Translations under genes and position numbers: made by a program
Notes under the pieces: generated by a model
What the model saw: only the letters and a program-made list of their open reading frames with translations
The model's database searches: none
What the model was told of the DNA's origin: nothing
Part shown: positions 60,676 through 64,000 of the stretch, piece by piece
Layout of the letters: each line of letters begins with the position of its first letter
How positions within the stretch are numbered: position 1 is the stretch's first letter
Assembly: GCA_964564035.1 (NCBI GenBank)
Contig: CAZLZN010000004.1
Coordinates: forward strand, 12,860-76,859
Source: JAHIGH01 sp964564035
Lineage (GTDB): Bacteria > Patescibacteriota > Microgenomatia > Levybacterales > UBA12049
Direction of reading: 5' to 3'
DNA: 64,000 bases

Positions 60676-61971
60676 CTAGTTTGCCTGATTTAAAGTCTCT
60701 TCAATTGCTTTTTCGAGCTGAATGTCGTGACTTTGATCTTTGGTGTCGGGTTCTATTTCGACATCCGGCTTCAGACCCTCCTGATGAACCCAAGTGCCAT
60801 TGGGAGTCAGCCATTTGGCAATTGTGATATGAATTCCCGCTCCCCCGCCAAGATCTTCCGCCTGCTGGATAGTACCCTTGCCGAATGAGGTTTCGCCGAC
60901 TAGCACGGCTCTATTATAATCCCGCAGTGCACCGGCAACAATTTCGCTCGCTGAGGCTGATCCCTTGTTGATGAGTATCGTCAGGGGCACTTCATAAAGC
61001 AAACCCTGACCGGTCACCTTGAATGATGTCTGGTCTCCGTTTCGGTCTTCCTGTGAAACCACATAGCCTTCTTTGATAAATTCCGACGCGATGCTGACTG
61101 CATCCGTTAAATAACCTCCGGGGTTGTTTCTCAGATCGAATACTATTCCTTTTATTGATTTATCGGCTTTTAACTGCCTGTCAGCTTCGGCTGTAATACT
61201 CTGCCATTCTTTGTTGGCCGTGTCCCCGAACTGAGAAAGCCTGATGTATATAATTTTGTTATTTATGTTCGGCTTGAGAACAGAAGAATCTTTTTTGATC
61301 TCGTCGATATCTTTGATGCTTTTGACCCAATATGTTACGCTTTTGACTTGGATAGTATCACGCACGATGTTTAGCTCCCTGGGCTGGGATTCGTCTTTGG
61401 GTAGTATTGTCAGGGTCACTTCCGTACCTTTTTCACCTCTTATGTGTTCGACTGCTTTGTTTAGTGACCATCCGCTTGTAATGTCATCATTTACTTTCAG
61501 TATCGCGTCTCCCGGGCGCAAACCTGCTTTTTTGGCGGGACTTCCGTCCAGCGGCGCGACTACTATGATCTGTTTTCCTTTCATACCGAGCTCTGCTCCA
61601 ATGCCTTCAAATTTGCCGGCGAGTCCCTGTTTGAAGTCTGTATTTTTGGCAGGCGGCAGATAAACGGTATATGGATCATCAAGACTATTTACCATACCCT
61701 CTATTGCGCCATTCAGGAACTCCTGACTATCGAGAGCATTTTTGTCATAGTAATTTTGGTTTATTTTATCAAGCACAGTCCATACCGGCGAGAAATCAAT
61801 CTTGGATACAGACGGCGGGGGTTGACGGTTTTCAACTTCAATACGGGGCTGATAATTTCTCCAGTCAATTGCGATCTTGGTAACTCCCAGACTGTAACCC
61901 AGTAATCCGGCAATCAGCATCAGAACGAGAATCCTGAATCTGGAAGTAAATGACGGCTTGTGTTCGTTCAT
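60676..61971 (-). CDS. ctpA: C-terminal processing peptidase (S41)
   Basis: From ATG 61971, which shares ATGA with the stop codon of the upstream gene (coupled translation), the protein is 431 residues. One N-terminal membrane helix (ILVLMLIAGLLGYSLGVT), a PDZ domain (PAKKAGLRPGDAILKVNDDI), and the S41 core with catalytic S340 (KGSASASEIVAG) and K365 (TSFGKGTIQ), 25 residues apart as in Prc. It trims or degrades exported proteins at their C-terminus. Part of the same minus-strand run as the HtrA and SurA_N-like genes. A longer start at 62031 would overlap the upstream gene by 64 nt. Confidence 0.94.
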   Translation of the reverse strand: MNEHKPSFTSRFRILVLMLIAGLLGYSLGVTKIAIDWRNYQPRIEVENRQPPPSVSKIDFSPVWTVLDKINQNYYDKNALDSQEFLNGAIEGMVNSLDDPYTVYLPPAKNTDFKQGLAGKFEGIGAELGMKGKQIIVVAPLDGSPAKKAGLRPGDAILKVNDDITSGWSLNKAVEHIRGEKGTEVTLTILPKDESQPRELNIVRDTIQVKSVTYWVKSIKDIDEIKKDSSVLKPNINNKIIYIRLSQFGDTANKEWQSITAEADRQLKADKSIKGIVFDLRNNPGGYLTDAVSIASEFIKEGYVVSQEDRNGDQTSFKVTGQGLLYEVPLTILINKGSASASEIVAGALRDYNRAVLVGETSFGKGTIQQAEDLGGGAGIHITIAKWLTPNGTWVHQEGLKPDVEIEPDTKDQSHDIQLEKAIEETLNQAN

Positions 61972-62759
61972 GCGTGAAGAAATATTATCGTTTTCTCCTC
62001 TGCGTTCATGTATAGTTTCTTTGTTTTCCATTTTGTTATCTCCTTTATTGTATCGGATCCCACCTCTAAGACAGGTACTTTGAGCTTGCGGCGCTTTATA
62101 TAATCAAGCTCTTCATCATCTATATACTCACCTATGATGCCTTTTGCTCCCATTCCGATGCTTTTAATCAGCAAATCGCGGGAAAACGCCCGGCCGACAA
62201 TTATCTTACCAACAGCGTTAAAGTCTAAAGTATAATATTTTGTAATTTCACTTGACAGCGCAGTTGATTCATCCGGAAGGGCATCGTTTAATATGAAGAT
62301 CTCCCCTGCCGTGTCGCCTCCTGTACCTTTGGCACCTTGAAAAACGTAGTTGCCGGTACCGATAACAATTGTATCATTATTACACATTAGGACAATTCCT
62401 TCAACAGGTGAAACGATCTTTTCAGGCGCAGTTTTAGCATATGTTTCGATAACTACCTTGCCCGAATCACGATCGTAGCGCGTAAATTTGCCTGATACTT
62501 TGCTGACTAATTTTTCCTCCCGGAGTCCGAGCAATTTTTTGTTTATTGCGATGACTTCTCCTTCCGATACGTCTTCCCCCGGTTTTTTTAGTAATATTTT
62601 CCTGGCCTGGCCCGGTGATATGGATAGATCGCTTACGAGATCAATTACATAATCAAAAACAGAAGCTTCATGAGCGATTGTTTGGCCAATTTTTACCGAG
62701 TCATTGACTTTTACAACAGGAATCGAACCGCGGCGTAGAGTTATAGGCAGTGATGTCAT
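61968..62759 (-). CDS. Conserved-looking protein of unknown function
   Basis: 263 residues, soluble, no signal. Opens with repeated beta motifs that resemble biotinyl/lipoyl or glycine-rich barrel-sandwich folds: VKVNDSVKIGQTIAHEASVF, GEDVSEGEVIAINKKLLG, and APEKIVSPVEGIVLMCNNDT. A later half with NAVGKIIVGRAFSRDLLIKS, SIGMGAKGIIGEYIDDEELD has an alpha/beta look. Located between rpsR and ctpA; the stop overlaps the ctpA start by 4 nt. I do not know its name. Position next to ribosomal and protease genes suggests a housekeeping role. Confidence 0.65.
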   Translation of the reverse strand: MTSLPITLRRGSIPVVKVNDSVKIGQTIAHEASVFDYVIDLVSDLSISPGQARKILLKKPGEDVSEGEVIAINKKLLGLREEKLVSKVSGKFTRYDRDSGKVVIETYAKTAPEKIVSPVEGIVLMCNNDTIVIGTGNYVFQGAKGTGGDTAGEIFILNDALPDESTALSSEITKYYTLDFNAVGKIIVGRAFSRDLLIKSIGMGAKGIIGEYIDDEELDYIKRRKLKVPVLEVGSDTIKEITKWKTKKLYMNAEEKTIIFLHA

Positions 62760-62765
62760 AAGAGC

Positions 62766-63014
62766 TTATTCTCCTCCGACAAAGGGCAATAAAGCCAAGT
62801 GGCGTGCGTATTTTATGGCTGATGTCAGGCGCCTCTGGTGCTTGGCGCATGTTCCGGTCCTGGTTCTGCTCAGAATTTTGCCCCTGTCGGATGTAAATCT
62901 CTGCAGTACTGAAACCTCCGAATAATCGGGAGTCTTTTTTTCTTTGCAGTAAAAACAACCTTTCGGTGCTTCCTGTACTCTTCTTCTTCTGACTTGTTTT
63001 TTCTTTTCTGCCAT
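62766..63014 (-). CDS. rpsR: Ribosomal protein S18
   Basis: 82 residues. Core: DYSEVSVLQRFTSDRGKILS followed by RTRTGTCAKHQRRLTSAIKY and ARHLALLPFV. Cysteines at CFYC and at CAKH give a C+ type S18 that may bind zinc. The N-terminus is basic (MAEKKKQVRRRR). It is next to S6 and SSB as in most bacteria. Confidence 0.97.
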   Translation of the reverse strand: MAEKKKQVRRRRVQEAPKGCFYCKEKKTPDYSEVSVLQRFTSDRGKILSRTRTGTCAKHQRRLTSAIKYARHLALLPFVGGE

Positions 63015-63029
63015 AAACTTAGTTCTTAG

Positions 63030-63090
63030 GGGTTAGGGATTAGGGGTTAAGTAGCTAAAACCTAACACCTGAAACCTAAAACCTAAAATT
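63030..63090. repeat. Inverted 7-nt-period repeat between ssb and rpsR
   Basis: GGTTAGG-GATTAGG-GGTTAAG followed, after GTAG, by CTAAAAC-CTAACAC-CTGAAAC-CTAAAAC-CTAAAAT. Each unit is 7 nt and the two arms are roughly reverse complements, so RNA from either strand can fold. Confidence 0.7.
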
Positions 63091-63094
63091 AAAC

Positions 63095-63589
63095 TTAAAA
63101 AGGAATATCGTCGGGCGATATCTCCTCATCCATGTTTCCTGCCGGTACCGGCGCGTCTGCCGGTGAGCCTTTGGCGTTTTCCTGATCTTCTGATTTTTTC
63201 TTTGAGCCTGCTTTTGGCTGTTTTGGCGCCGAGTCATCAACTTGTGCGGCTCCGCCCCTGCTATCCAGCATGATCATGTCTTCGATAACTACTTCGGTTC
63301 TAGATTTTTGCTGGCCATCCTGGCTGGTCCATTGCCTCGTCGCCAGTCTGCCTTCGACGAATACTTTTTTGCCTTTGGTCAAGTACTGACTGCAAATCTC
63401 GGCAAGCTTTCTCCAGGCAACGACATTGTGAAACTCTACTTCGTCCTTTTTCTCTCCTGTATCGGTCGTCCATGATCTATTGGTCGCGATTCCGAAACTC
63501 GCTACAGCTGCTCCGCTCGGAGTATATCTCAGCTCCGGATCGCGGGTCAGATTGCCGATCAATTGTACTTTGTTTAAGCTTTTTGCCAT
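63095..63589 (-). CDS. ssb: Single-stranded DNA-binding protein
   Basis: 164 residues. N-terminal OB fold MAKSLNKVQLIGNLTRDPEL, RYTPSGAAVASFGIATNRSW, FHNVVAWRKLAEICSQYLTK and GKKVFVEGRLATRQW; then a disordered linker and the acidic C-terminal tip DEEISPDDIPF, with which SSB binds partner proteins. Everything needed for function is intact. Coats single-stranded DNA during replication and repair. Confidence 0.98.
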   Translation of the reverse strand: MAKSLNKVQLIGNLTRDPELRYTPSGAAVASFGIATNRSWTTDTGEKKDEVEFHNVVAWRKLAEICSQYLTKGKKVFVEGRLATRQWTSQDGQQKSRTEVVIEDMIMLDSRGGAAQVDDSAPKQPKAGSKKKSEDQENAKGSPADAPVPAGNMDEEISPDDIPF

Positions 63590-63603
63590 ATGTTCGCTTA
63601 GCT

Positions 63604-63668
63604 CAAATTCTAAACTTAAAATGCAAAATGAAAAATATGTTTTACATTTTTCTTTTTACGCTTTACGA
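63604..63668. repeat. 7-nt-period repeat between rpsF and ssb
   Basis: Units such as TAAACTT, AAAATGC, AAAATGA followed by the rough inverse (TTACATT, TTTCTTT, TTACGCT, TTACGAT). Same family as the repeat before prfA. Confidence 0.55.
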
Positions 63669-63944
63669 TTACTTAGTTCTCAATAATAAGTGCCTCAAGA
63701 TATCATCATTGGTAAATAGTTTTTGTTCAAATCCTGACGGTAAGTTCTCCAAATCAAACTTGAATTGGATATAGAAACCTGAAAATTCTTTTTTGATGTT
63801 GTACGCCAGGGGTTTTTGACCCCATTCGTTTATAGCTATGTCTTTTGCGTCTTTGAGCTCTGTTTTTACCGAATCGACAAGCTTTTTGCGATCGGCTTCT
63901 TTCAATGACGACTTCAAGACGAGCACGAGTTCATATTTCCTCAT
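63669..63944 (-). CDS. rpsF: Ribosomal protein S6
   Basis: 91 residues: MRKYELVLVLKSSLKEADRK, then VKTELKDAKDIAINEWGQKP, LAYNIKKEFSGFYIQFKFD and a short C-terminal helix. The split beta-alpha-beta fold is typical. Binds S18 and the 16S rRNA central domain. First gene of the rpsF-ssb-rpsR run on this strand. Confidence 0.96.
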   Translation of the reverse strand: MRKYELVLVLKSSLKEADRKKLVDSVKTELKDAKDIAINEWGQKPLAYNIKKEFSGFYIQFKFDLENLPSGFEQKLFTNDDILRHLLLRTK

Positions 63945-64000
63945 GTGTGATATTTTAACACATGCCCGAACCTGAACTCAAGGGGCAATTACTGTAACGG

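Noticed and set aside
1..64000. CRISPR arrays, insertion sequences, phage genes
   Set aside because: No regularly spaced 20-40-bp repeats with unique spacers, no transposase or phage structural genes seen. The 7-nt repeats are too short and unspaced to be CRISPR.

Overview
This is an AT-rich stretch of a small bacterial genome. It looks like a Candidate Phyla Radiation (Patescibacteria) organism, with a Microgenomates- or Katanobacteria-like flavour, but I cannot fix the phylum from sequence alone. The evidence is the many short secreted or membrane proteins with Pro/Thr linkers, LytR_C-only proteins, a TrmB-type regulator, the shortened RF1 and MurF-like proteins, and promoter boxes sitting 6 nt before start codons. 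UGA is used as a stop, so the UGA-recoding SR1/Gracilibacteria lineages are excluded.

Layout. Positions 1-15600 hold a dispersed pyrimidine locus: carB 3' end, pyrC, pyrD, pyrF, pyrE. It is interleaved with envelope genes: a Kelch-lipase fusion, a family of two-helix miniproteins with decayed copies, an 813-codon surface protein, a beta-lactamase-fold serine hydrolase and a SIMPL-domain protein. CarB and PyrC resemble the eukaryotic CAD polypeptide more than the usual bacterial enzymes. Positions 15900-20400 carry a Xer-type recombinase, an orphan soluble PAS-GAF-PAS histidine kinase and a GH37 trehalase. Positions 20416-21823 are a 1.4-kb AT-rich stretch without genes, with a perfect DnaA box and repeats. 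Genes on both sides point into it.

Positions 21800-34700 are almost all on the minus strand: YebC, a run efp - MFS - membrane protein - pseudouridine synthase - LytR_C protein, PepA, TldD/TldE, a HAD phosphatase and Maf, with one tRNA-Leu(CAA). Positions 34800-40300 hold cell-wall genes (ddl, a MurF-like ligase), an aminotransferase and a TrmB-like regulator. Positions 40400-49600 carry three unknown genes, dnaB, small envelope genes, a LOG-family protein and an M24 peptidase. Positions 49700-58300 carry hisS, a DMT transporter, rpmE, prfA, a CPA2 antiporter split by a frameshift, and an exonuclease/GIY-YIG nuclease. Positions 58300-63950 are a minus-strand run reading rpsF-ssb-rpsR-unknown-ctpA-HtrA protease-SurA_N-like protein: ribosome/replication genes followed by envelope protein quality control.

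Two genome-wide habits stand out. Several genes have a recognisable -35/-10 promoter whose -10 box ends exactly 6 nt before the ATG, which predicts leaderless mRNAs. In contrast, a few small lineage-specific genes have very strong Shine-Dalgarno sites. A family of 7-nt-period repeats lies in at least eight places. Most are between genes, but two lie inside coding sequences (murF-like and M24 peptidase), where loss or gain of one unit would shift the frame.
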